A model generated the notes under the pieces. That model did no database searches. It was not told where the DNA came from and saw nothing but the letters and a program-made list of their open reading frames with translations. A stretch of DNA of 64,000 bases from Eledone cirrhosa (Eukaryota; Mollusca; Cephalopoda; Octopoda; Eledonidae), in contig OZ024743.1 in the NCBI GenBank assembly GCA_964016885.1, forward strand, positions 163,864,142-163,928,141, given 5' to 3'. The stretch's first letter is position 1, and each line of letters opens with the position of its first letter. Shown here one piece after another: positions 50,470-59,293 of the stretch. Made by a program: the position numbers and the translations under genes.

Positions 50470-50995
50470 TCGTAATTCCTATTTTAATGACAAGGCACAT
50501 AGATCCTAATTCCTTAGTCATGTAGTTTGTAAGGAATTCTGAAATTGCAAATTTACTACATAAGAATATGCAGGCATCCCCAGGTACCTCTGCTATATAA
50601 AGTAGTATAGTGGTAGCTAGAACTGTTAGAAATAGCATCCAAATTTCCTTCAAATCCCTCCCTACTCTCTCATGTAGATATGTATGAAACAAAAAGAAAA
50701 GGTTCTATGTGATATCTCGATCTATTAGAAATATAGGCAAAATTCCCCTCAAACCATAGCCAACTGTATTACACAAACGTGGATGCATACATACATGTGT
50801 GTGTATGTATGTTGTGGGGGCCACTATAATTTTTGGTACACCTGATAGAAATAGAAAACAAATCCCCCTCAAACACAATCCTACTGCTTTCAAGGTAAAG
50901 GTAGGTGACAGCTACAGAGTAAAAACGTAATTGCACTTTCCTGAATTACAGAAATGAATAAGTAAATGCTTCATCCATGAGCCAATGCTAACTTT
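50470..50995. other. No gene seen
   Basis: AT-rich spacer. CCAGGTACCTCTGCTATATA near 50581 recurs at 51479, marking a short shared repeat edge ~900 bp apart. A GTGTGTATGTATG microsatellite is near 50798. No coding motif. Confidence 0.45.
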
Positions 50996-51136
50996 ATTTT
51001 TTTTTTTATTTTATTTTATTTTTTTTTATTTTATTTTATTTTATTTTATTTTATTTTATTTTATTTTATTTTATTTTATTTTATTTTATTTTATTTTATT
51101 TTATTTTATTTTATTTTATTTTATTTTATTTTATTT
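50996..51136. repeat. (TTTTA)n microsatellite
   Basis: About 140 bp of a TTTTA pentanucleotide repeat with a T-rich left edge. Confidence 0.95.
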
Positions 51137-51515
51137 AAGATTTTCAAAATAGTCTGTTTTGTTTTGAATTTTGGAGGTTCTGTTTGTGCAAAACAAAAAG
51201 AAGATAAATAAAAAGAATTCCAAATTTATTTTTCGTCAAGCCCTTTTCACTGACAACATATCTAATGATTTATCTATAGGCAAAACATTATATATGCTGA
51301 CTGCAAAGTATTCAAAACTAATAATATTTTTATCTAGATAACTTGCATTGAATAAGCAACAATGAAAACTTGCTATAGTTCCTATTTTAGTGAAAATATT
51401 GTAATCCTATTTTATTGGTCAAATATTTTGTAATATGTACCAAAATATATTGTTATTTTCATAAAATACTGGGTATTGCCAGGTACCTCTGCTATATATA
51501 TATATATATATATTG
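51137..51515. other. No gene seen; AT-rich spacer
   Basis: AT-rich sequence ending in CCAGGTACCTCTGCTATATA and a TA run at 51495-51513. No motif recognised. Confidence 0.5.
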
Positions 51516-51516
51516 T

Positions 51517-51720
51517 TATGCTTTCGGAGGGTCATGTTGCCAATAAGAAACACACGCACCAGTTGTTTTCACTTCAATTTATTATAAATTAAATTTATAA
51601 ATTTAAGAATTTATAAATTTCCGGTTGGTTGGTTGGTTCCACAACCAGACGATTGTTCATATGTTGTCAAAGTTCTTTCGTCACACATTCTGTGACCTCT
51701 TCAGTGACTGGGGATTCTTT
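51517..51720 (-). mobile_element. Solo end of a hammerhead-bearing retroelement
   Basis: From the TA run to about 51720. It includes an inverted match to 46031-46072 (TTATGCTTTCGGAGGGTCATG..TTGCCAATAAGAA), a TTTATAAATTTAAGAATTTATAAATTT segment and the hammerhead motif at 51666-51708. There is no coding sequence. A solo terminal repeat of a Penelope-like element is the likely origin. Confidence 0.45.
51666..51708 (-). ncRNA. Hammerhead ribozyme-like motif
   Basis: 43 nt on the minus strand: GUCA (stem I), CUGAAGA, one unpaired G, stem II GUCACA-GAAUG-UGUGAC with six perfect pairs, GAA, stem III AG-AA-CU, U, then UGAC closing stem I. The core fits CUGANGA..GAA..AU-H, with N7 = A. Very short stems I and III are a known property of hammerheads in Penelope-like elements, some of which are thought to act as dimers. 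Confidence 0.6.
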
Positions 51721-52040
51721 TCTTTGTTTTTGTGCCTCTCCTTTGTTCTGTCCTACGCCACCTTGTTTTTGTGTATGTTGTGTGCTTAGTTTGCGCATGT
51801 GTTACATCCGGGTGTCTGTGTGTGTTTATATTTGTTTATTTACATGTTACTGGTTGGTTGTTTGTCTATGTGTGTGTGTATTTTCATTTTGTCCTTAATT
51901 GTAAGTTGTGATGTTGCTATTCCATTCATGTTTTCTATTTAATTTTGGTTGGAGTTCAAAGCATAACAATATCGATTTCAACACATGTTTTCAGATAAAG
52001 AATCTTGCTAAACAAATTCAGAAACGAAATATATATATAT
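51721..52040. other. No gene seen
   Basis: T- and GT-rich sequence giving a Cys/Phe/Val-rich open frame without motif. It ends in a (TA)n run at 52029-52051, where the L-A copy begins. Confidence 0.5.
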
Positions 52041-52051
52041 ATATATATATA

Positions 52052-53164
52052 TTTGTGCCAGGAAAAGGCACCACTGATGCCCTCTTCCTTGTGAGGCAAT
52101 TACAGGAAAAGTACCTAGCTAAAAGTAACCCACTCTACCTGGCATTCGTCGATCTGGAGAAAGCCTTTGACAGAGTTCCTCGTGCTATAATCTGGTGGGT
52201 TCTTAGAAAACTACGAGTAGATGAATGGCTTGTGAAACTGTACAAGCCATGTATAGGGGAGAAGTCAGCAAAGTTAGGATTAGCAATGAGTATAGCAAGG
52301 AATTTAGCGTACAGGTTGGGGTCCACCAGGGCTCTGTTCTTATCCCTCTACTGTTCATCATAGTTTTGCAGGCAATAACGGAGGAGTTTAAGACCGGATG
52401 TCCATGGGAACTCCTGTATGCAGCTGAATCTATGGTAGAACTAGAGAAGAAATTCCAAACATGGAAGCAAGGACTAGAAAGAAAGGGTCTCAAAGTCAAC
52501 TTGACAAAAACTAGGTCCTTGTAAGTAGAGTAGAAAACAGAGCCCAGATCCCCTCAGTATGTAGGAAAGGTTTAGGTAGGAACTGCATTCTCTGCCCCAA
52601 ATGCAAACAATGGGTACACAAGAGATGTAGTGGGATCTCAGGAAGCTTAACTAAGAATGTAGGCTTCACATGTAGCACCTGCACTGGGACAGCAAGCAGC
52701 ACACAGCCACAGGAAACAAGCAGCACCAAACTCTGGGAGGGCTCTGTAGAAACAGTAGACAGCTTCTGCTACCTAGGTGACCGAAGTAGCAGCGGAGGTG
52801 GGTGTTCGGAAAGTACAATAACTAGGGTTAGAATGGGATGGAAGAAGTTCAGGGAGCTACTACCACTGCTAGCTTCAAAAGGCTTTTCCCTCAAAATGAA
52901 AGAGGAATCAAATGCTGTGTGCAGGAGAGGCGGTTGCGTTGGTATGGACATGTGATTCATATGAAGGACGACAGCTGCATAAAAAGGTGCAGAACACTAG
53001 AAGTTGATGGAAACTGCGGAGTGGGGAGACCCAATAAGACCTGGGATGAGGTGATAAAAACCGACCTTACCCAATTACACCTCTCAAAGGTGATGACACA
53101 TGACCGTGACCTCTGGCATCACGCAGTAATACAGAGTACCCGACCCCCCACAGGAACAAGCTGA
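52052..53164 (+). pseudogene. L-A RT/finger/C-terminal remnant with catalytic box deleted
   Basis: FVPGKGTTDALFLVRQLQEK, LAFVDLEKAFDRVPRAIIWW; a frameshift near 52234; then SKEFSVQVGVHQGSVLIPLL and KTGCPWELLYAAESMVELEK. Where intact copies read YADDLTLIAES, this one reads YA-AES: nine codons holding the Asp-Asp pair are gone in frame. The finger is frame-broken (CRKG..CPKC present, second half shifted). The C-terminal part has an internal deletion, after which ERGIKCCVQERRLRWYGHVI and GRPNKTWDEVIKTDLTQLHL remain open to 53164. Confidence 0.85.
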
Positions 53165-53455
53165 AGCATATAGACAATATGCCCCCTCCCACTGCAAAGT
53201 GATCGTGGAGGTGCCATGGCAAAAAAGCACCCAGCGCACACTGTAAAATGGACGTGTAGGCACCACGGAAAAAATCACCCAGCACTCACTGTAAATGAGG
53301 TTGGTGTTAGGAGGGGCATCCAGCTGTAGAAATCAAGCCAGAATCAGTTCCCGTATGAGCAAGACAAGGTCAGCCGTCCGGACACTGCCCACTACAGGAC
53401 AACCCGTCTAACCCATGCTAGCATGGAAGAACGGACGTAAAACGGTGATGATGAT
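52052..53455 (+). mobile_element. L-A LINE, 5'-truncated, inside (TA)n
   Basis: A 1.4-kb plus-strand copy that starts abruptly after (TA)n at TTTGTGCCAGGAAAAGGC within RT and ends GTAAAACGGTGATGATGA followed by TATATATATA. Both flanks are TA repeat. The 3' UTR is of the GCCATGGCAAAAAAGC subtype. Confidence 0.88.
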
Positions 53456-53640
53456 ATATATATATAAATATACATATATATATGTGTGAGTGTGTGTCGG
53501 GTTCAATCAGGGGTAACCACAGGAAGGTACTCAATACATAGCAGAGCATAAATATTTAATATAGAAATGGCTTCTACAAGACTAGAACTGTTTCATTCGA
53601 AGGAAATCATCAAAAGAGATTGATGTATAATATATAACGA
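53456..53640. other. TA/TG microsatellite and unassigned repeat edge
   Basis: After the microsatellite, GGGTTCAATCAGGGGTAACCAC..GCTTCTACAAGACTAGAAC..CGAAGGAAATCATCAAAAG resembles the terminal regions of Penelope-like elements. On the minus strand UUGAUGA, UUC-CUUC-GAA and GAAAC occur in hammerhead order, but the first core base is U not C and stem I does not pair, so no ribozyme is called. Confidence 0.35.
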
Positions 53641-54225
53641 TGATGTGGACTTTGTCAATATCACAGGAAACCATGTATCTAATATTTTGCTGAGAATAAT
53701 ATAATTTGGTTTAAAAGAATCATAGAAACAGAATACGTATTCTACTTACACTGCCACCAAGTTTTTACAAAACCTGTATGGTACCATTGCATAGAGCAAA
53801 AATCATCAACATTTATCGTTGATTAACATCAGCAAATGCTGAAGCCAAAAGCTGCAATCATTAGCAGATACCTTGAAATTCTAGAAAATATTAGTTCCCA
53901 AAGAACGGGAGGCCAGCCATTGCTCAGGCAATATTATATATATATTTTTTCAATGTGGTCTACACTTGGTGGTAGGGTCCCTACGATAGATAGAACTCAA
54001 TGTAATCTGATGGCGAGTAATCCAGTGAAATCCATAGAAAGGTTGATTGAATCTGTATATGAAGTCTGATAGTAAAAAGTTATATAACTGCTATAGATCA
54101 GTCAATATGTCGGTATGATCAACCCTTCGAAACGATCGTAAAATAATGATATGAATAGGTAAAATAACTCGACCTTGTTGTTATTATTTTCATTGTTAAA
54201 TTAATACCTTATATATATATATGTG
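53641..54225. other. No gene seen
   Basis: AT-rich sequence. A 77-codon frame at 53836-54069 has no recognisable motif. GCAAGGTATC-type text at 53900 could be a retroelement fragment but is not identifiable. Confidence 0.45.
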
Positions 54226-54234
54226 TATATATAT

Positions 54235-54390
54235 GTAATCATCATCACCGTTTTACGTCCGTTATTCCACGCTAGCATGGGTTAGACGGGTTGTCCTGTT
54301 GTGGGCAGTGTCTAGTCGGCTGACCTTGTCTTGCTCATACGGGAACTGATTCTGGCTTGATTTCTACAGATGGATGCCCTTCCTAACACA
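54235..54390 (-). mobile_element. L-A LINE, 3' UTR end only
   Basis: The last ~155 bp of the L-A 3' UTR with its tail (plus strand: ATCATCATCACCGTTTTACGTCC..GATGGATGCCCTTCCTAACAC). An extremely short 5'-truncated insertion bordered by TA microsatellites on both sides (54205-54234 and 54393-54410). Confidence 0.85.
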
Positions 54391-54404
54391 CACACATATA
54401 TATA

Positions 54405-54700
54405 TATATAAAAGAAATAAGATTTCGCTTCACGCATAGCTTTATATAATATGTATAGAAATACGGTTTTAGGAAGCCGTAGCTATGCAAACACCGGGAG
54501 GGGGGGGGGGGTGCTAATGCCCTCTGGTGGTGTCCAGCAGAAGCAAGGAGGACAACCGTCTATGCATTTTAGGCTTGACTGGCCTTCGTCAGGACGGTCC
54601 CTCCCACCGCTTGCCACTGCCGGACTTGAAAACAGTCGAGAATATATAGTTTTCTCGTCTGTGTGCAGCTTCATATGCAAATGAGATTAATCACCTCATT
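54405..54700 (-). mobile_element. Retrozyme-like repeat, single unit
   Basis: Begins AAAAGAAATAAGATTTCGCTTCACGCATAGC after a TA run, parallel to AAAAGAAAATTTCGCTCTACATGGC at 9345 and 9785, and contains a TATGCAAATGAGATTAA-type segment comparable to TTTGCATATTAGCAG there. A G-run (54495-54512) interrupts it. A degenerate hammerhead lies at 54556-54597. Non-coding. Confidence 0.45.
54556..54597 (-). ncRNA. Degenerate hammerhead-like motif
   Basis: The minus strand gives stem I CCGUC with GACGG, CUGACGA, stem II GGC-CAGUCAA-GCC with flanking A and U, then AAA where GAA is expected, stem III AU-GC-AU and A. The only core fault is G to A in the GAA box, which should abolish or greatly reduce cleavage. 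The preserved stems indicate descent from a working motif. Confidence 0.42.
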
Positions 54701-54822
54701 TACTGTATCCATTCATGCATGCAAACATACATATATAAACACACACACAAGCACAAGCATATATATATATATATGGAATGTAGAAAAGTGACATACAAGT
54801 TGATATATATAAAAACAAATAA

Positions 54823-55640
54823 TAAAAAGGAAAAAATTCAGTAGAAAATGCTGGAGGGATTTTTTCAGTATAATATCAAAACATTTTTTTGGCAGTATCG
54901 GTAGAGGGTCGGACGCCATGCTTTGACGTATAGAGTTACGGCCCTTGCCATTCTGAGTTCAAATCCCATCGAGGTTAACTTTCCCTTTCATCCTTACGGG
55001 GTCGATAAAATAAAGTACCATGTGCAAAGTGCAGTTAAGATGCATATTTATACGAATTATAATAAAATGGGGAAGAAAAATGATTAGTTTTTACATTGAC
55101 ATTTAGAGGAAAGTTCATGTCTCTGTTCAAGGTTATCTTTTGTTCTCTGTTAGTTGGCCAGCAGAGGTGGTAGTAGTTTTAAATTTTTGGTTCTGACTGC
55201 TGGTTTCCACAGGTAGTAGTGGGGGGAGAAGTGGGTTAGGGGGGAGAAGAAGACATGAGATAGGTGTGGTAGCAATCTGTTGTGGTGATAGTCACTTTCA
55301 ATAAAGGCTACAAAGGCTAGCTGGGCATGGGATTGGCTTGAATTGTTGAATGACGTTAGAGTTGACTGGGGAAGTAATTGTTCCTGTCTGAAATGCTGGC
55401 ATTCTTAAATCTCAGAAATAGTCAACATAGACTTTATAATTTTGCCACAAAAAGATTCAGAATTACCAGATTCAGGTAAATCATTGATTCTATTTTGATT
55501 CTATTACGCTGAAAAAGCATATAATGCTGAAACTGGTACCACTATTAAATGCAGAAATACCCACTTTATAAATAAATGTTTTGATATTATACTGAAAAAA
55601 TCCCTCCAGCATTTTCTACTGAATTTTTTTCCTTTTTACT
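54823..55640. mobile_element. Foldback element with ~63-bp terminal inverted repeats
   Basis: TAAAAAGGAAAAAATTCAGTAG..CAGTATAATATCAAAACATTT (54823-54886) and its reverse (55577-55640) are almost identical over ~63 bp. They enclose ~690 bp that includes a SINE-B at 54891-55019. Inside the right arm CTGAAAAAGCATATAATGC followed by TGAAACTGGTACC has hammerhead-like order but an A at the essential G of the core. No transposase is present. Confidence 0.6.
54891..55019 (+). mobile_element. SINE-B, 3'-truncated
   Basis: GGCAGTATCGGTAGAGGGTCGGACGCC head, GAGTTCAAATCC B-box, GAGGTTAACTTTCCC and GGGGTCGATAAAATAAAGTACCA, then an abrupt end. The GGCCTTGTGCC end is absent. Interval 55020-55576 is otherwise unremarkable. 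Confidence 0.85.
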
Positions 55641-55650
55641 ATATATATAT

Positions 55651-56017
55651 GGAGGCACATGGCTTAGTGGTTAGAGCATTGGCCTTGCAATCGAAAGGTT
55701 GTGAGTTCAATTCTCAGACCGGGTGATGTGTTGTTTCCTTGAGCAAGACACTTTATTTCACATTGTTCCAGTTTACTCAGCTGTAGAAATGAGATGATAG
55801 GGACTCGGGTCCCTATCATTCCACTGCAAAGTGGTCGTGGGGGTGCCACGCAAAAAAAGCACCCAGCCCACACTGTAAAGTGGACGTGTAGGCGCCACGG
55901 AAAAAAGCACCCAGCACTCATTGTAAATGAGGAGGGCATCCAGCTGTAGAAATCAAGCCAGAATCAGTTCCCGTCCCACCCTTGCAAGCAGGGAAAAGTG
56001 GACGTAAAATGAAATGA
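55651..56017 (+). mobile_element. SINE-A, full length, sense orientation
   Basis: The clearest copy for reading structure. tRNA-like head 55651-55725 with A-box TGGCTTAGTGG (55659) and B-box-like GAGTTCAATTC (55703); central block TTGAGCAAGACACTTTATTT (55738); perfect 9-bp hairpin GATAGGGAC-TCGG-GTCCCTATC (55796-55817); then the L-A-related tail from CCACTGCAAAGTGG to CCAGAATCAGTTCCCG; and an end GGACGTAAAATGAAATGAT. TA runs flank both ends. Non-coding, with likely internal pol III promoter. Confidence 0.9.
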
Positions 56018-56025
56018 TATATATA

Positions 56026-57240
56026 CTAGCAGCTGAGCCCGGTTGCCACTTTTTATTAAGTTAATAATTTGAAAAATATTGAAAGTTTATTATAAAGAAG
56101 CAGTTTCAGGGAAAAAAATAGAAATATGCTCTTGGGGCTGGACGGCGTACAATGAGAAGTGGAGCGACGTGAAAAGCGTTGTTTATTAACAGCGAAATAG
56201 CAATGTCGATGATATGTAAGTTTGAAAATGCAAATTATGAAGGTTTGTATGATAGTTTACACTTTGATTGCCCTGGTCAGCAAGAGAGGCCTCTATATAT
56301 TAGACGTTTATTAGAAGAGGGGGAAATAACTAACCCCAGTATTAGAACAGGGGGTTCGCAATGTAAGGGTTTTATTTCTTTTGTTAGAAAACAGTGACCT
56401 TTTTCGGTTTGGCATTTCGTAAAATTTTACTGCAGAATTGATTTCATAAAACGGTACTGTATGATCGTTATAGAAGTATTTAAATTTAATTTAGAGCAAC
56501 TGTAATTGAAAAATGAAAATGAAACGTACTGTAGAAGGCAACAGTTTATTAACAGCGAAATAACGTTGTCTTTGATATGTTATTTTAAATAAGACAATGA
56601 ATATTAAAAAAAAAACTGAATTAATTAACTCGGCAACCAAAGGCCTTATAGATCCCATTCCTTAAGTTTACAATGAATATTTTTAAAAAACTGATTGAAT
56701 TAACTCGGCAACCCAAAGGCTTATAGATCCCATTCATTAATTTTACATGCATGTATTCTTTAAACTTTTCATTTGACTTTGAAAAATACTACTTACTGTT
56801 AGTGGTGGTTAACATGTATTAGAATTAAAATAAAAATGATATCGGAAAAAACATACCTGAGAACACGCTTCCCTTTTTCGCAATTTAAGGGTTTTATTTC
56901 TTTTGATGGAAAACTGACCGTTTTCGGTTTGGCATTTCGTAAAATGGTACTACAGAATCGATTTCATAAAACGGTACTGTATGTTAACAGCAAAAGAACG
57001 TTGTGTTTGCTATGTTATGAAAAAATTGATGAGTTTAAAAATTTGTATGAAATTGTAAATAAGACAATGAATATTGAAAGCGACTACGGAAAATAACTCA
57101 TCCAAGTATTAGAACAGGGGGAAATAACTCACCGAAAGCGATAGTAAATAGACCGGTTTGGGGCCCTAGGGACCACATTTTTTAAGTTATAGATTTGAAA
57201 CCTCATCTATTTGCTTTCTTGGCACTTTTTACATAGGTGT
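56026..57240 (-). mobile_element. Helitron-like non-autonomous element with internal repeats
   Basis: The left end reads ACTAGCAGCTGAGCCCGGTTGCC, i.e. on the minus strand a GC-rich stretch then CAGCTGCTAG-T, similar to the 3' end at 5190. Inside, TTTTATTTCTTTTG..TTTTCGGTTTGGCATTTCGTAAAAT..CATAAAACGGTACTGTATG occurs twice (about 56370-56465 and 56895-56983), and AACTCGGCAACCaaAGGC..TAGATCCCATTC occurs twice (about 56628-56660 and 56702-56735). Short open frames on the plus strand (56179-56397, 56836-57096) encode related peptides containing KGFISFxxK, but no known domain. The 5' limit is uncertain. Confidence 0.45.
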
Positions 57241-57352
57241 GTAAATTTTCATGTCCGTCCGACCACGTCTACTACCATTTAACCTTGCACAACTGAATTT
57301 CAACCAACACCCATTTCACAAATATATATTAGATATATATAAATATATATAT

Positions 57353-57697
57353 CATCATCATCATCATCATTTCATTTTACGTCCGCTTTTCCCTGCTAGC
57401 AAGGGTGGGACGGGAACTGATTCTGGCTTGATTTCTACAGCTGGATGCCCTTCCTAACACCAACCTCATTTACAGTGAGTGCTGGGTGCTTTTATGCCGT
57501 GGCACCTCCACGACCACTTTGCAGTGGAATGATATGGACCCCAGTCCTATCATCTCATTTCTACAGCTGAGTAAACTGGAGCAATGTGAAATAAAGTGTC
57601 TTGCTCAAGGAAACAACACATCACCCGGTCTGAGAATTGAACTCACAACCTTTTGATTGCAAGGCCAATGCTCTAACCACTAAGCTATGTGCCTCCA
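57353..57697 (-). mobile_element. SINE-A, full length
   Basis: CATCATCATCATCATCATTTC tail, L-A-like tail region, central block and tRNA-like head ending TGCCTCCA at 57697, in reverse orientation. TA runs on both sides. The B-box-like sequence is intact; the head reads CATAGCTTAGTGG with one change. Confidence 0.9.
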
Positions 57698-57853
57698 TAT
57701 ATATATATATAGGTATATCCACACATTGATTCTTTGTTCCTTTATTTTTATACTATATATATATATTTACACATACACACAAACTACTGACCAAATAATT
57801 TTTGGTATCAATGGGTTAAAGACATCTGTCAAATCAATTAGTGGTGAATGTGG

Positions 57854-57886
<33 letters not shown>

Positions 57887-58005
57887 GTATATATATATAC
57901 ATACACACACACATGTGTATATATATATATCCAATGTCAATTTAATCCCTAGGGATTTTTGTACAAGTTGAAAACATGTTATATATATATATATAGAGAT
58001 AAAAA
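57698..58005. repeat. (TA)n/(TG)n-rich microsatellite cluster
   Basis: Several TA, TATG and CA tracts separated by short unique text. Open frames here are Tyr/Ile-rich and not genes. Confidence 0.85.
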
Positions 58006-58158
58006 AAAACATGGGTGTGTATGATTGTGTATAGAAGATTATATTAATAAGAGGAATTCCAACTTTGTCTGATTTACTCGTTTTATTTACAATCCTTTAA
58101 AATTTATAATGGTATTATAATGAAATAGTATGATAAATATTAAATGTTAAGTGTTAAT

Positions 58159-58197
58159 TGAACAAGTACTTTCATGCTTTCGCAATCTTCAGGTTCA
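58159..58197 (-). ncRNA. Hammerhead ribozyme-like motif of the PLE 3' side
   Basis: 39 nt on the minus strand: UGAAC, CUGAAGA, U-UGC-GAAA-GCA-U as stem II, GAA, AGU-ACU as a loopless stem III, U, GUUCA closing a perfect five-pair stem I. All core bases are present. A loopless stem III cannot fold as a monomer hairpin, so a dimeric arrangement would be needed, as proposed for PLE hammerheads. Its position ~385 bp downstream of the PLE stop codon fits a PLE terminal repeat. Confidence 0.62.
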
Positions 58198-58582
58198 TAA
58201 TGTGTGGTGACAGTCAAGTTTGCAATTTTCAACTGTAATGAGATGGGTAAATTTTGTACCTTATATACAGTGAAAAGTGGCTCCAGAATGCTAAATCTTG
58301 CAAACTGTATTTCGACCAATCGGTGTGTAGTTTCACTGAATTACTAAAGCTGATTGGTTTAGGCGTCACGGTTGGTTGAGCATGTCTAACGACCACTAAT
58401 TGAGCCTATCCAAAGCATCAATTGTTTTGCTATTTTTAGAAATGATGAAAATAGCATTTTCTAGTAATCATCACCATCAACATAACTTTTATTATTATTA
58501 TTATTGTTGTTGTTATTGTTAGTGGTCGTAGTCGACATGGTCGTAGTCATAGTCATAGTAGAAGTAATACCTCTAAGCATTA

Positions 58583-59293
58583 TTATTGTTCATTTAGCTT
58601 GGGTTTGAATTTATCAATAAAATTCTTTTCTTTAATTTTTCTCTTGATTTCACTTGGGCTGTGTAATTTGTAGAATGGGAATATTATAAATATTCCCTGA
58701 CCACATGTTGCTAGATAGTTACTTAGGGGTATCTGACGGACATTTGGGTCTCTGATTTGCTGATGGTGTACCCGTGCACGTTCCGATAGTGCATTTCCAG
58801 TTTGACCGACATATAGTTCTTCACAATTCGGGCATTTAATGCAGTAAATTAGATTTCTGCTTTTGCAGTTCATATTTGCATTTGGGAATATTTTTCCAGT
58901 TTTTGTGTTCATATATTGACCAGTATGTATGGATTGACATGTGCCACATCGACTATCATTGCATTTAGATACAGTGAATGATTGGTCTTTGTTGTTAAGG
59001 TCAAACTTTGCTTTTGTTAGTAATTGCTTCAAATTTTTCGGCTGCCTTTTACTAAGAGTCAAAGATCGATCTGTGATTAAGCCTTTTAATTCATTACTTT
59101 GAGCAATGATCGGTAGGTTTGCTTTGGCAGTGTTGAAGATATTCTGGTGACATGGGTTGTGTGTCATTATAAATGGTATGACCAGTTCTTGGTTTCTTCT
59201 TCCTTGGGTTGTCCTAAGTTGTTGTATAGGTATTTTTATAGCCCGCTGTATGCCATTTTCTATAAGTAGAGATGGGTATTTTTGTTTGAGCAA
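58583..59293 (-). pseudogene. PLE C-terminal region with GIY-YIG endonuclease
   Basis: A 236-codon open frame to a natural stop. After an RT thumb-type region (IPFIMTHNPCHQNIF..), FTVSKCNDSRCGTCQSI holds the Cys cluster characteristic of PLE linkers, then NLIYCIKCPNCEELYVGQTG with Y-I..YVGQTG as the GIY-YIG core, then ALSERARVHHQQIRD with the conserved Arg and His. The fold would nick DNA for insertion. This segment is intact; the loss is upstream, where a frameshift near 59290 separates it from RT. Confidence 0.88.

Noticed and set aside
53565..53625. Hammerhead call
   Set aside because: UUGAUGA and GAAAC are present, but the first core base is U and no adjacent stem I could be drawn.
55651..55725. 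Possible tRNA gene at SINE-A heads
   Set aside because: A- and B-box-like sequences are present, but the sequence does not form a complete cloverleaf and continues into a SINE body repeated several times.
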